Shown: positions 24,932 through 38,568 of the stretch, in pieces
Layout of the letters: every line of letters starts with the position of its first letter
How positions within the stretch are numbered: position 1 is the stretch's first letter
NCBI GenBank assembly: GCA_902729315.2
Contig: LR746267.1
Span: forward strand, 5,333,386-5,397,385
Length of the DNA stretch: 64,000 bases
Direction of reading: 5' to 3'
Source of the DNA: Spirodela intermedia
Lineage: Eukaryota > Streptophyta > Magnoliopsida > Alismatales > Araceae
The notes under the pieces: model-generated
Told to the model about the DNA's origin: nothing
The model's database searches: none
What the model saw: only the letters and a program-made list of their open reading frames with translations
Made by a program: the position numbers and the translations under genes

Positions 24932-27900
24932 ATGGGAGGTGTGCCCTCGACCCCGCGGAGAGGTTCGCAGCCGCGAGAAACGGCGGAGTTCCTGATCGGC
25001 GCGCTCGTGGGGGACGAATCGTACCCGGTCACGTCGAGCTTATGGGAGAAGCTCCTTGACGTGCCACTCACCCTGCAATGGTCGCGAGACAGGGTTTACC
25101 GCGCCTGCTTAATGTTTGGTCAGTAACTGTTGTGTCAGTGGATACATTACATATTCTTTGCTTGGAACAGGATAATTTATTTATTGCCTTATGAATTTCG
25201 AAAGCAGTACTTGAAAATTTTAATCTGATTTATGTGACTTTACTTTTATTGTTATGGAAATAATTTTTTGCGTGTTTGACGAGTACGATTCCCAGCTGCT
25301 GCTTAAATGTTGCCCCTCAAAGGACCGTAATTAAAGCCAAGCTCATGAAATTAGTGAAAAGCTTTCCTTTCTTCTCAACGAACGGTAACTTTGCCTGAAG
25401 AATTTGACTGTACTTCATACAGGCTAAACATTAGTTGTGGGTTGTCTAATACAAGCTTTTCAAGACGACAGTTGTTGTTCTATCCTATCCTTGCCAGATG
25501 CTTTAAACGTGCGATTGATTTTTCTGGAAAGTTGGTTTAGGAATCTTTGGATAAATTTCAACCATCTATCCTCTGTGACCGGAATTTCAGTATATTTTTT
25601 CTCTTATCATTGATGAGATTTCATTCTTTTCATTCTTTTACAGACATAAACAAGGATAGCCTTGATCAGTAGGTTTCTTTCTGTAACCGATCCCTGAGAG
25701 TGAGGTCCAGAAGATGGACACAGTCCACGTTTATGGGCATTCATTTTTTGTCTCTCTTTGCCACATGAGGTGTCCTAGCCATGGAGATTGTTGGTTAGCC
25801 TAGATACCCTTACAGTATGAGGCACGGTTTATACCTAGATCATGACTTATTCATGGATAACTATACTATTTGCCACTAACTGCATAACTTTTACTCAGTT
25901 GATAGGTTGCTTGTTTACATGTTTATCAGTGCGTGATTTCATGTCTCCTCTCATCTTTTTTGAAGTGGTAGTCAAATTATTCTCATACTCATTGTCTCTC
26001 AAATACTGACAGAGAAATTATATCCATCTATATTTTTTTAATGTCTTCATAATCGTGGAATTTTTGCAGATGAGTTCTGAAGTTTGAAGTTATCTGGTGA
26101 TTCCTCATAAATCCGTATTTAAAAATTTTGAAAAATGATGAAGGATGAAAGAACATTCGACATGAGTCACTGGGTTTAAAATACCAAACGTAATGACATC
26201 AGTTGAATCGTAGGACTAAGTTATCGTATGCTGGTAAAATCGTCAAATGCATTGCATGGATTAGAACAGTGTGAAAACATTGCCCAAGCCATGATGAAGA
26301 TGACATATAATGGCTGTACGTCTATCCTTAGTCCGCTCCTACTCTTTAATGCTCTTTTGTAGCATTCCGAAAAAGTTCCAAATGGGAACCTCACATGTTA
26401 CTTTGTGCACTGCTGTCAACACTTTTGACTTCCATATTTCATTGCCCAGGGATAAAAGGATCTGCAATTTAGTTTAACAATATTGATAACTTCTTCCTAT
26501 CAAATAAAGCATCCTAAGAAAGTTTTGATGGTTATTCTTCCTGGTAGGATTTTTCCACGACATGTTTATGTTCTTTCAAGTATATATTTGACCCTATGAG
26601 ATAGTGTTTCAGGGTTTCCTGCCTGTGGTAGGGAGTTTGAAGTCAAAGAAAATTCCTTTGTTAGTATTTTCGATGCTGGCTATGTTAAGATGAATTTCTG
26701 TCTTGTTTACTTAAGTTTGCTGTTAGCACAGAGGCTTAAGGTCAGAAATTATGATTGCTCTTCATAACCTGAGACTTTGACGTCTTAAGATTTATGTTAA
26801 AAGATGGCATCATTACTTGGAAGAACACAGAAGTCCTCTAGGTTATGGGTGCATAGACCGTGGTATTCTTGTCTATTTTCTCTTTTTTATGATAATAAAA
26901 TCGGGCTAAGTTGGTCACGTTAGTGCTAGATTCGACTACAATCCCAGTTGTGGCTGATCTTACTTGGATTGGCTGGTCCTCGTGAAAGGGTGGCACTGCT
27001 CGAGGAAGCAAACCAGAGAGTGTCATCTATACCTTACTATCAGAGTTGGATGAACTAGGAACAAAAGGAAGAATATACATGAAATACCCTGTGATCTGCT
27101 AGCCACTGGTCATTGGCTGTCCATTTCTTGAACTTCGCTACATTTGGTGCACTGTACGACCGAGAAAAAAGTTTAATAAGTGCTGTATTCTATTAGAAAA
27201 ACATTTGCATGGATTTACATTGCATCTATACCACGTTTAGACGAAGGTAAGCTAGCAGTAGCGTTATACCTTATGTGAGAATAGGTTTCGGAGTTGATTG
27301 TGTTAGGTTATTGGGCTCAAATTTGAGAAAAACATATCGCCATGCAATTTATGATCAGCTCCAAAAGATATAAAATATTCAAGTATTTGTGATACTGGGA
27401 ACTTAGTGCAATGAATCTTTTGTATCTGTGGTAGGATTTTTGGTTGCTTCCTTCTATATTAGGTTCTCATGTAATGTGTTAATTATTTTTTGTGCAGCAC
27501 AAAACAATCATCAGACAAGGCATCTTGCAAAGATTTTAATACATTTAGTCTGGAGCCTACAAGAGTCCCAGTCAAATTCCACTGTTACTTCCACAGTTTC
27601 TTCAAAGGCTGTTAATGCTGCATATATCTCGTCAATCTTTCTTAAATACTTTATTGAAAACGCAAAGATTCATAACTTTGAAGATTTGTATCTTGAAATT
27701 GATGAAGGTGAGACAAAACCAGAAAATTTTCCAAAAGGTAAGTGGTTTCCCATTAATTGATTTTATTTAATATACAGTCGTGTAAATGTTCATCTCATGA
27801 TTAGTAGTATGATATATTTACACGTTAATTTCAGAGACTAATGGAGCTTCTCTTAAATAAAAAATTGTGTTTTACTTCCAAAGTATTCTGCTTTTGCTTC

Positions 27901-30900
27901 CCCTATTACCAGCATAAACAAGTTTTCACCAACATGTGAGCCTTTGTATGTCAGAAGGTATGAGGGCTCACAGTTTGCTTCATTTTTTGCAGATGAAAAC
28001 ATTCCTCAGTTTGTTATGCGCAGTGTGCTCAGTTTTATTAGTGAGTCTGATGTAAGGTATAGTTTTAGTTAATTTGATTTTTTTATTTCTTTATTTTGCG
28101 ATTTTGTCCTGTGCTCTGGTTTTGAATCATGTTTCCTTTTAAGTCCTCAGTCATGCCTCGTCCACTATGAACTTTTGAACTTCATGTTTGTGGCCATGTC
28201 GACTCAACTGCGTTCTGGGCCAATGCCAGGGCCAGACGATGCTCATCCATTTATTGATGCAGCCATGGTTCAGGTGATAATTTCAAGATTGTCATTTTAT
28301 GACAGCTGGAGTTTATGAGGAGAGAAACGTCTCACCTCTAATTCTTGAAGTTTTTTTTTTTATGCAGGAAGGTGCTCTTATCTCTTCTGTGGTTCGTAGA
28401 TTATTGATCAACTATATTACTCGGCCTCGCATTTCTTTTAATGATTCTAGCTATCCCATTTTGACGGAAGAAATGCAACCTGGTGTTCTTCAAAGATTTG
28501 GTTCTGCTGCGGGTATGAGTTTTGAAACATCAGCTTCAGCTTGAGTTGTATCTCCTTTCTTGGTATACTTTGATTGGTTGATAGTGGTTTCAGCAATGTA
28601 CAATTGATTTGTTAGTGGCTTCAGCTCTAATTATATCTCTTTTCTTGGCATGCTTTGTTTCTGCTTGATCTGTGTGACTTCCTGGAAATGATCACCTTGT
28701 ACTCCCAGGCCTGCTGCTTTATTAGTAGTTGTCTCAGTTCCTAAGAAAACCAACAGAATAGACTGACTTAAGGCATTTTAGAATGACTCCAATAATGGAA
28801 TTATGCATTGCGTCACATGTTTTTATGAGTACTCAAGGTTGAAAGACTGATGTTTTAGTCCATTGGACTTGTGAGTATGAGCACAAGAGTTTGCTCCCCT
28901 TCAAACAAAACAATGGGTTCTAAATTACTTTTCTGGAGGAAGGGGTTCATTATATCTCCAATTCTATCAAAACTTGTAGTTAAAGATACTTGAGAGATAT
29001 TCTTTCATGACCCGTAAACAACTAGAAAAAACGGATTTCATACCCCATAATAGTTACAAAAGGATCAGATTCTTTCTTCTCTACACGACATAAAAAATCA
29101 CATTTCTTGCTGTGAAATCTGGTCGTAACTCTTACCCACATGGTTGAAATATGAAAATGGGCCAGGATACATGCACATTTTTGCCCTCATAATACAGATT
29201 GATCCCAATCTGATCAAATATTTCAGCAACTGCTATGTTGAATCATACATTGACTTTTAGCGTATTGGCATTTACAACATCTCAGTTTGAGCAAAGATTT
29301 CAAATTGACCGCTGGAATTCCTAGCGTCAGTTAGCTGAGTGTATGTGACGTTTTGTAACTTAGTAATGCAAACTTAGCAACACAATTTTGCACATTTCTG
29401 TGACAGTTTGTTGAACTTCCAGTGGCCAAGAGGTGCTGAAAATTAACTTTTAGTTTGTTTGACACTTCAGAAATTTCATGTCCTTCATCTTTATCGTTTG
29501 TAAAATGATTTGACAGAAAATGAGGAAAAATCAATGGCTGGCCTTTACTTTCCCTCTTTTAACTAGCAAATGCTTGGAGAATCACCTCACTGCTTCCCAA
29601 CCCAGGAACTGATGTGTTAACATGCAATATCAGCTATAAGTGGAAGTTCAACTAATTCAAACCATATTTCGTACCCAACACAGCTACTTGTTTTCAGCCA
29701 AGCATCCTCATCACGTCTATACTCTTTACACCTTGAACTGTAGAGGCAATTAAAAGAGCTCGACAGGCTCCTTCAAAATCTGATCTTTATGCAAGAAGAT
29801 TGTCAAAAAAATAGAAACATTGGGCCTCTGTTTGTTATGTTAGTTCTTTTCGACTTCTATTGTAGTGCTGCACAATCTTTCTTGGGATACCCTGAATCAG
29901 AATATCACAAGAAGATGTTGCCATTTTTTTCGGGAACTAAATGACTCAGATTTGCATTTCAGCATTTTGAAGATTGCATATTCACCTTGATTGATTCCGC
30001 TCACTGCCGTTGTGAACATATTTATGTCTAGCTTGAGATCATCTCATGTATGCCAAAAAGTACCAGAATATTCGCGCTCTCAGTGTCTCCTCTTTTGAAA
30101 CACATTTCATGTCCTCCGTTTGATGGTATACAAACTTGAAAATTTCTCTGCAATCTATATTCTATGTATCAACCTTTTTGTGACGTCTAGACTATCCCCT
30201 GAATACTTTGAACCCGAGAAAATAATGAATCCTGTGAAGCATTGCCTCATCTAAACAAGGAGTTCTGATCAATAAGTGGGTGGAAACCTCAGAATCAGAT
30301 GCTAGCAGTTGTTCTTTGAGTAGGATTCAAGGAGAATTAAATCAGTTATTAATACTGTTGACCACCACGTGGACGGTATTAATGTTAACTTCTTACATGC
30401 CAGTATCCACACCTCTAGTACATTTTAAATGTCCTCGTTAGTGACATGAAGAAATGCCCTTGTAAAATAACTGAAAACACATTGTGAAAGGGTAGTCTTT
30501 TGGTCAGCCGGAAGTTGGAGTAGAATATTGTTAAGAATATACCAGTGGTAATGGCTCATGTGCTGCGGATACGGGCCATGCTACCATGAAACTAATACAT
30601 ATGGACATGTTTTTGGCATGATGATTACCCTGGAATTTTAATCTTAAGCATGTTGTCTGTTGAATTTAAAATGACACCCTTTAGGATTGCCCTGTGAGAA
30701 ATTTAGTTGTACCTATCCTTCGATTTTCAGAATCTGCTGAAGATTATCAAATGGTTTGGCATTGCTCTCTTCTTTATGTATCCTTAATAACCTTACCAAT
30801 GATAACACGTCGATCAATTCTCCAATTCGCCCTAGTTTCACCATTGGCTCAGAAGAAAAGGGATATCATGAACGTTCAGACGGAAGCTGTTTGTTCTTTA

Positions 30901-33900
30901 ATGAAGTTTCATTATACATGGGGTGTAATTCACAGGTTATTGATATCTGCCTCTTAAAGGAACCTGGCTGTCTCTTCTTTCATGTATGAGCAGCTCGTAG
31001 TTTACATATTTACCACAATGTTTTCACTCTGTTGCATGTTAGTAGTTTGGTCACTTATGTAACAACATGGTTATTTTCAACATGGTTAAGTATAAGGATC
31101 ATTGATCATATCATGCTACTACACTATCACACGTTGCAGTTTATTCAACATGGTCATCTTCATGTTATTCATTACTTTCATCTACGTTTTCTGTCCATCC
31201 TTTCTTCATTTAGAGCTACTACAGAAAAGCTGTCAACCTTTTTATTCCTGGGAAACTTCCTTGACTCTCTTATAAACGGTTTTCATTTCCTTCATCTCCC
31301 ATTATTGCCCGTCTCCATTATCTTTGATCCTTTTTTTGTCTTCTCACGCGTTCACTTGTCTTCTCCAATATTCTGCCTATTCAACATAACCACTGATTTA
31401 AATCTGAATCTAGTAAGTGGACTTTAATATCTACTTTCCTTCGGGCCAAGTAATTTGTGTTTTATATCTTCACATTTAGATTACCATACCTATATATCTA
31501 AAATGCATTTTGTTATGACATCTTGATTATTGAACCGAATTGGATACTTTTTTCTTACTCAAATCATGCCTTATATCCTGTAATGATCTTCTAAATGTTG
31601 CAACCTTTAGATTGATGCTTTCTCATAAGCCTAACTTCTATTATAATTCGATTTCTGTCATATCTGTTACCACTAGACTATGTTATAGTCGGCTGCTTTT
31701 TGAATAAATGGAATCTTATCATTCTAGAAAAGGAGAGGATACACACACACACACACACACATATATATGTTCAAGGCATCCTTTTTACAAGCCTTTCCAC
31801 TTGCTCACATTCCTGATATCAGCCATCACTGCTTGACACAGATCAATGTTAAACTGCAATTCGAACCCTCTTTTTCTCTAGTAATACAAAGTAGTATTCT
31901 CTCATATCAATGCTAAGTTGATGGATGGTTTGCAAAGGTTTTTTCAATATTGTTCATTAATTAAGTTTAGAGAAATGGACCATTCTTTCACTTAATTTTT
32001 TTTGTATGACGTAATTTTTCATTGTTCAATCATCCAAAAATTCTGAATGTTTTTTTACACAATATAATCTCGTAACTGTGATACTTTCTTATGCTCATCA
32101 CGTATTATACTCGATTATGGTTTCTTCATTTACGCTTGCTATTTTCTTTGAGAAAAGGTTTGCATGTAAATAAATATGAGAGAGTTATATGCTGGAAGTG
32201 AGTTGGGACTTTAATTTCCATGTTATGCTTCTATAGTTGTCATTTGTGGTTCCATTAGTGAATAAAAATTTTCAGACTGAAAATTTTGATGAAATTTTGG
32301 CAGCTAATTTTGTCCTGTTACCATATTATACTTTCAACTATCTTCTCAATTCAAGTGCCGATGGATCTAGAAGTCTCTTGGCAGACAACAGCCTGCTGGT
32401 ATTACTGGTCCTAATTCACTATCGAAGATGTGTGTTGATGGACGGTTCCATAAATAACTATGCAGTAGCAGATGCAGCCCCAAATGTTCCTTCCAAAGAC
32501 GGTTCATACTTTTCAAGCAATCCTTACTGCAAGGCCTTGGAAAATGCCAGGGATATTGAATGTGACATCTGTGCTCTTTTTATTGAGACTGTATACTTTC
32601 CCTTGCCTTTCTGCTTGTTTCTGAAGAATATCTTATTGCAGTTGATCGTGTAGATGTCGAGGGGAATGCCCAGACTGGGCCTCTGGTGAGATTGCCGTTT
32701 GCTTCATTATTTGATACCCTTGGAATGTAAGTGCTGGGGTCTTCTTTGTTAACCATACATTTGGATATCATCTTCTGCATTGTGGATGCATGGGAATCAG
32801 ATTTAAAAAGTATTATCTCTTTAATTGGCTATCTCTGTTGACTTAGCTCTCTTGGTTTTAAAGCTGCAAGTACACAACCTCATGAAGGTAATAAATGGAT
32901 TAGACGAATCCTATCTAGTTGCTGACAGTGCTGATGTGTTCTTTTCTTCGCACTAAATTGTGAAATAAAAAAAGCTGATGGTGCTTACTCTCCCACTGCT
33001 GGTTCTTCTGAAGGATTGAAGGTGTTTCCTTTAAACGTAAAAAACTATATAAAGTAGTGAGAGATGTAACACCCTTTTGAGATGCACCCAACGTGTTCTT
33101 ATCCTACTGCATTGGCAAATCTGTCTTTGAATACTCTCGTAACAGGATAACAAAACCCCACCAAGGATGCTTGGATGCACCCAATGAAGAGGGAAATTGG
33201 ATCCCTGATAATGGTTTTAGAACAGTTGAGTCTATTAATGATGAATTCGCATATGCACCGAAAGGTGGGAAACCGAGTTTCTACCACCAGTAGCAGCCAC
33301 CTTTTTCCCTTTATTTGCCACTTTGCATCTCTTCTTCCTTTACTTGTAGAGGACCCATAATGCATTCGATCCCTTTCCTTTGTAACCTTTTTCTCCAGGA
33401 GCAGCAGCACTTTGCAGACTTCAATCTTCTTCTTACATTCTTGGGTGCCATATAAAATCATGTAACTCCATGGGCTGTGGTACCTAGTGCGTAGTAAGTC
33501 TTCCATCATGTCGACAAGTTATCCTTTTTTTAATACTTTTTTATAAGAAAGGTTCAGTCAGTGTATCAGATTGGTCTATCTGGCAAGCGCAATCCAATGT
33601 GTCTAAGTTGGAATCAGGCCTAGTTAGACTCTAGTCCTTCAATTACACTTTCTTCTCCATTTTATGGTATTCTCATCGCCATCATTAAGTTGGCAAAACT
33701 TTTCATCAGTAATTTGACGCTTATATCTTCCGTGACATAATTTAATTTATTATCTCTTTGAATTTATCAACGAAAATACTAAATAATCATTTGAAAGTTG
33801 AGATGGGAAATTTCCATATTACTACTACCTGAGTGAGTCAAGTACTGAACTCTTTACAGTATTCGTCAACATGCTGAGAACTTGCTGCACTAATTTGATT

Positions 33901-36900
33901 TATTTGATTGGGACAACTTTTTGGAAGAAAATGTAAGTTTTATGAGTTGAAATTATGAATCGATTTGTTGTGCTTTGATTTATTGATGTTTTATGACCTT
34001 CGTTGGTGTTTCCTTTTTTTTTTTCTTGGCGCTATCTTTTCCTCTCAATCCTCTCATGTTCCTTGGAGGATCCTTATTGGTTTCGTATCAGCAGGTGCTT
34101 GTCAGATGAGAATTCTGTCTTATTGCTTTACTCTTTGGTGTATGGGAACTCAGACTTCTTGGAATATGTTTTCGTGCGGACTGATCTTGATACGCTGGTA
34201 TGCAGCAGCATTAACTCTTTGGTATTGCAATTTTTTTTCTTGATATTTTGGTAGTTTTCTTGTTTTTTCTCTGACGCATTATTTATTTGAATGGGATGGG
34301 CATTCCACTGATTGTGGTTTAAGATTCTGAATCACTCTATTTTAAGTTATCATAATTTTTTTATTTTTTGCACGAGCGATTTAAACATTTCTAGTAACAG
34401 TAATGTTTTTAATAATGCAATCCCCAGTTGATGCCGATTTTGGAAACACTCTATAATGCTTCAAGGCGGACATCAAATCAAATCTATATGCTGTTGATTA
34501 TTCTTCTCGTACTGAGCCAAGATTCATCTTTCAACGCCAGTATACATAAGCTGGTAACACTACTCAAATATTTCAAAGAATGTCGCACTTTTTGTGAGCA
34601 TACTAAGTGAACTTATGAACTTTAATTTTTAGGTACTGCCAAGTGTTCCATGGTATCAAGAACGTCGCCTTCATAATACTTCTCTTGGTTCCCTGATGGT
34701 TGTTATACTCATCAGGACTGTTATGTATAATATGTCTAAACTACGGGTATGTCTTTTTCTTCATTAGCGAGATGTATGAATGCTCGTTATTCTGCTTCTT
34801 TCTCCACAGCCATGGTCAATCATGAACTGTTTAAGATGTCTGATGGAATGTTTCTTCTGTCTCTGTTCTATTGAAAACGTTATTGCACCAAATGGTGCGA
34901 AATCTTGCGCTGTTGACTAAAAATGAAGCAACTTAATGCAGGATTGTAGTGTAATGTATTATGCATCTCAATGTCGTTCTTTAACTTGTTGAAATATGCG
35001 TTCCTATGTTTTATTATTGTGAAAAATGTTTTTCACAAAAGGATGAAAATATTCTTGTTCTATAATCTTAAAGTCTTTGACTTGCCATATCTTGCTCAGG
35101 TGTGGGGTGCTGATTTATGATTTTTTCATTGCTTGCACGACAATATTTTAATTATTGCAGGATATTCTGACGAATGAGGTATCGTGTGTAAATTTTTCAG
35201 GATGTTTACCTTCATACAAACTGTCTCGCAACTTTGGCAAACATGGCTCCTCATGTTCATAGATTAAGTGGCTATGCATCCCAAAGGCTGGTTAGCCTTT
35301 TTGACATGCTGGGGCGCAAGTACGCTCACTTGTTAATGTAGTGGTTTTTTTTGAGTCCCTTTACCTAGTGACTAAGCTTTACAGTTTTTTCAGGTACACA
35401 AAATTGGTAGAAATTAAGCAGGGTAAGGGTCCCCTTTCTAAAGGAGACCAAATTGAAGGTGGCATCATTCCAGATGATGTGGTAACTTTCTTTGTCCCAT
35501 GGATCAATTGTATTTGTTGATTATTGTGTTTTTTTCCTGGTCTTTTTTTGTTGAACAATTGATTTTGAAATGCAGTCTGCAGAGCTTCAGATTTACACTG
35601 ATTTTTTACGGATTGTTCTGGAAATTGTAAATGCAATACTAACCTATGCCTTGCCACGGAACCCCGAGGTTTGTTTCCAATTTTCTTCGATCATTACTTT
35701 CTCAATTATCATCACAGTAGAGAAATGTGAGGCATTACATTACATTACGTGTATTAGGTTGTATATGCGATAATGCACCGACAAGAGGTGTTCCAGCCTT
35801 TCCGGGATCATTCACGATTCAGTGAGTTGCTTGAAAATATCTATACAGTAAGCAATCTGACGAAGAAAGCTGTGCCTCCTGTCTCTAGTTAATTCATGTT
35901 GAAGCTCGTTTAGCTAATCAGGTTCTGCTTTGTACTTGATAATTTTGACATCTAGGTACTGGATTTCTTCAATAGTCGCATGGACACACAGCGAGTTGAT
36001 GATGAATGGTCCGTGGACAAAGTCCTGGAAATTATTATTATCAACTGCCGATCCTGGCATGGTGATGGAATGAAGGTTGGTTGCTTGTTCTATCTAATTG
36101 AGATAGCCCTCTCATTGCTCAAAGTTCTTGTGAAATGCGATTGCAAACTGTGGTTTCTGCAGATGTTCAATCAGCTGAAGTTCACGTACGAGCAAGAGAG
36201 TCATCATGAAGAGTTCTTTATTCCGTACGTGTGGCAGTTGGTTCTTTCCACTAGGTAACCTTTTCCCCACAATTTCTGTTTATGCTAGTGCTTCTCTTGC
36301 TATTCTTTTATGAGGTCGTAATGGAAAGCTTCACTAGGTTGTGTAGTCTTCTCAAAGCCACCAATTCTCCTTAAAAGTGCTTGGACATTGTGCCATAACC
36401 AGGGAGCAGACCAGAGATATCCTAATAGTTTTTTGACCTGAGTTCTAGTTTTGTGAGAAGCCCTTGTGATATTGGCCTAAATTTTGGAAGCTTTCCTTTA
36501 AATTATGGTGGTCTCATGCGCTGCAATAATCCTCTCAATATGCTTTCTCCCTATTGTGCTGAGCGGAACTCCTTTCTGGGATGGGATGGGATGGGATAGA
36601 AGCTGTATTTTTAACAATGGCTTTAATGTATATGTAGACTCTCCTGCTGTTGACATCTGTTTGTTGCCTTTTGTGAAGCGGTTTCACCTTCAGTCCAAGT
36701 TCCATTAATTTGTTTCCGACAGATCACGTCGTCGACCAATACATGTGAGTTCGTCCTTTATGTTCTCTGTTGGGTGTGCTTATTAGTGTAATATTATAGC
36801 TTTGAGATGCCTTTTGGTGTGGTTTCGACACCCAAAATGGCCAATGGGGTCATGTGGATTTACATCGTCACATGGCCTCAAAAAGGTTTGCTAAACTCGT

Positions 36901-37544
36901 AATAGCTTCGATGGATCGGAAATACTACTGTGTACTTTTGTCTGACCTAATGTTTTAACAGGCATAAACCGCTCTGTTTTGCGGGAATAATTTAGGTTTT
37001 CTTTCTTCATGGTATCACAGGTCTGGAGAGGCGCACTGAAATTCTGAGACTTTCCAATAGCCGTGTACAAACTTGCTTCCACTTGCCTCGAATGGTTAGC
37101 TCTCAAACCATTAGTCTGTCGATCATATAAACCATTCCTCATTAGTGATGAAGAGGGAATAAAGCCCTCCGTCTTGTTCACCGAAAGGTTCAAATAAAAC
37201 ATTCCTCCAACACTATCCCCCGCCTCTGACATTTTTTTGCATTGCAGGTTTTGGATCCACTCCTGATTCAGCAATTTCCAAGCTTCTGTTATCGATTTAG
37301 CTGGCTGCCCTCTGTAGAGTGCAGTCTTCCTCCAGATAAATGTGGAAAGCCGGTTGATGCGAGTCCACCTCCGGCTTCTGTGTATATGATCTTGGCCCAT
37401 ATAGTTCGCGTGATGATAATTTGGTTTATTTTTTGTATGAATCTTGGTGATTCCAATCCATGTGCTGGCATGTACAGGGCACTGGAGACTCATCGCCTCT
37501 CCAGATATGGAGTGAGGAATGGACCCCGTCAAAATTTTGTCTGA
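24932..37544 (+). CDS. Dymeclin (Golgi-organisation protein), about 18 exons
   Basis: Predicted exons: 24932-25118, 27498-27737, 27993-28051, 28151-28273, 28368-28512, 32304-32561, 32642-32726, 34095-34197, 34428-34553, 34633-34746, 35201-35319, 35394-35481, 35576-35668, 35758-35847, 35956-36075, 36163-36254, 36723-36744, 37248-37544. Phases agree throughout; product about 786 residues. Recognised from plant dymeclin blocks: [145 protein letters not shown] and [11 protein letters not shown]. Dymeclins are soluble proteins, rich in leucine motifs, that act in Golgi organisation and secretory traffic. The start MGGVPSTP fits the N-myristoylation pattern (Gly2, Ser6). The first intron is 2.4 kb and intron 5 is 3.8 kb. 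The last two exons, after YVWQLVLST, match nothing I recall; reading on from 36723 gives an alternative stop at 36786-36788. Confidence 0.93.
31741..31768. repeat. (AC)10(AT)4 microsatellite in dymeclin intron
   Basis: Perfect dinucleotide run of ten AC followed by four AT, inside intron 5 of the dymeclin gene. Confidence 0.97.
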
Positions 37545-37573
37545 AGGGTAGCCTTCCTTTGAACCTTATACTG

Positions 37574-37575
37574 GG

Positions 37576-37658
<83 letters not shown>

Positions 37659-37661
37659 CTC
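37574..37661. repeat. Compound (CT)n(CA)n microsatellite after dymeclin stop
   Basis: About fourteen CT units run into about twenty-six CA units and end with a short CT run. It begins about 30 bp after the predicted dymeclin stop at 37542-37544, so it would fall in the 3' UTR or just downstream. Confidence 0.97.
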
Positions 37662-38167
37662 CAACACAAACACGCGTGAGAAATCATATTTATATCTTAC
37701 CCCCGTCACTCTTCCTCAGCCAGGCTCGGGCAGAATAGCAGAACAAGTCCAAGTACGCTTGAGAAAAAAATGGTGGCGGCCATAGACAGGATATGCTAAA
37801 AAAGAGAAACTGATTGATTAATTATTGAAAGAAACGACTTTTAGACAGTAGTAACTAGGACTGTTAGAATCACTGATACCACGTGCTACGTGCTTTCTGC
37901 TTTCCGACTTTCTAAGTTTTCCTTCCGTGTCTTCCTTCAATGTTCCACAGTTTTTCGAGGCTTGCACGTTCCTAACGTAACGATTTTATTCTCCGTAATA
38001 ACGAGACGCCTCTGGCTGCTGTTTAAAGCTTTCTTTCCTCATGGAGACAAGCCAGACTTTCTTCACCCAATGCAATAAAAATGAAGGGTTTCTTCTGCTG
38101 TTGTAAATTTCTGGATACCATATTTGCCGAGGTGGTCATGTTTGTATGGGATTCCTCTTAGCTCTTC
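37662..38167. other. Spacer between dymeclin and ELIP arm A; no gene seen
   Basis: Presumed 3' flank of dymeclin. Short open stretches are present but none is recognisable. It is not shared with the right arm of the inverted duplication, whose homology begins at about 38168. Confidence 0.6.
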
Positions 38168-38568
38168 CTATCCAGGAGGGCTTCTCCCCGCATGAGCAGG
38201 GTTTGGTCCGGATTCTGCCATCCTCGGGCTCCTTCTGCTGGCTTTGGAGAAGGGAACCCAAGAAGGCTGGTAATGAAGAAAACACTCATGTCTGTCTCCT
38301 CTTAAACAAGAAAGAAAGGAACCTTGGGAAGTTAGTCAGAAACTTTCTCCGATACCAACCACATGGGCACGTATGTACAGGATAAAGTGATCCACTGCAC
38401 TTGCAAGGTCTGGAATAACCAACCATACGGATGTCTACGAGTAGATCATATTTATGGTCTGCGATTCTATGCACCATCTGTTGCATCCTAAGGTGTAATC
38501 CGATGAAGTAGAAAATTTCCGCGGAGGTTGTTTGTACAGCAGAAGAGAGTGGCCGTTCGTTGTGGGCT

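Noticed and set aside
24685-25071. 128-codon minus-strand frame over the dymeclin first exon
   Set aside because: Overlaps the 5' UTR and first exon of dymeclin; no recognisable domain.
31032-31427. 131-codon plus-strand frame in dymeclin intron 5
   Set aside because: His/Phe/Leu-rich translation of pyrimidine-rich intron sequence without recognisable domain.
36577-36599. Short gggat repeat as a telomere-like tract
   Set aside because: Only about four units and not the plant telomere motif (tttaggg); a minor simple repeat.
37426-37653. Open frames made of poly(CV) or poly(TH)/(SL)
   Set aside because: These are translations of the CT/CA microsatellite.
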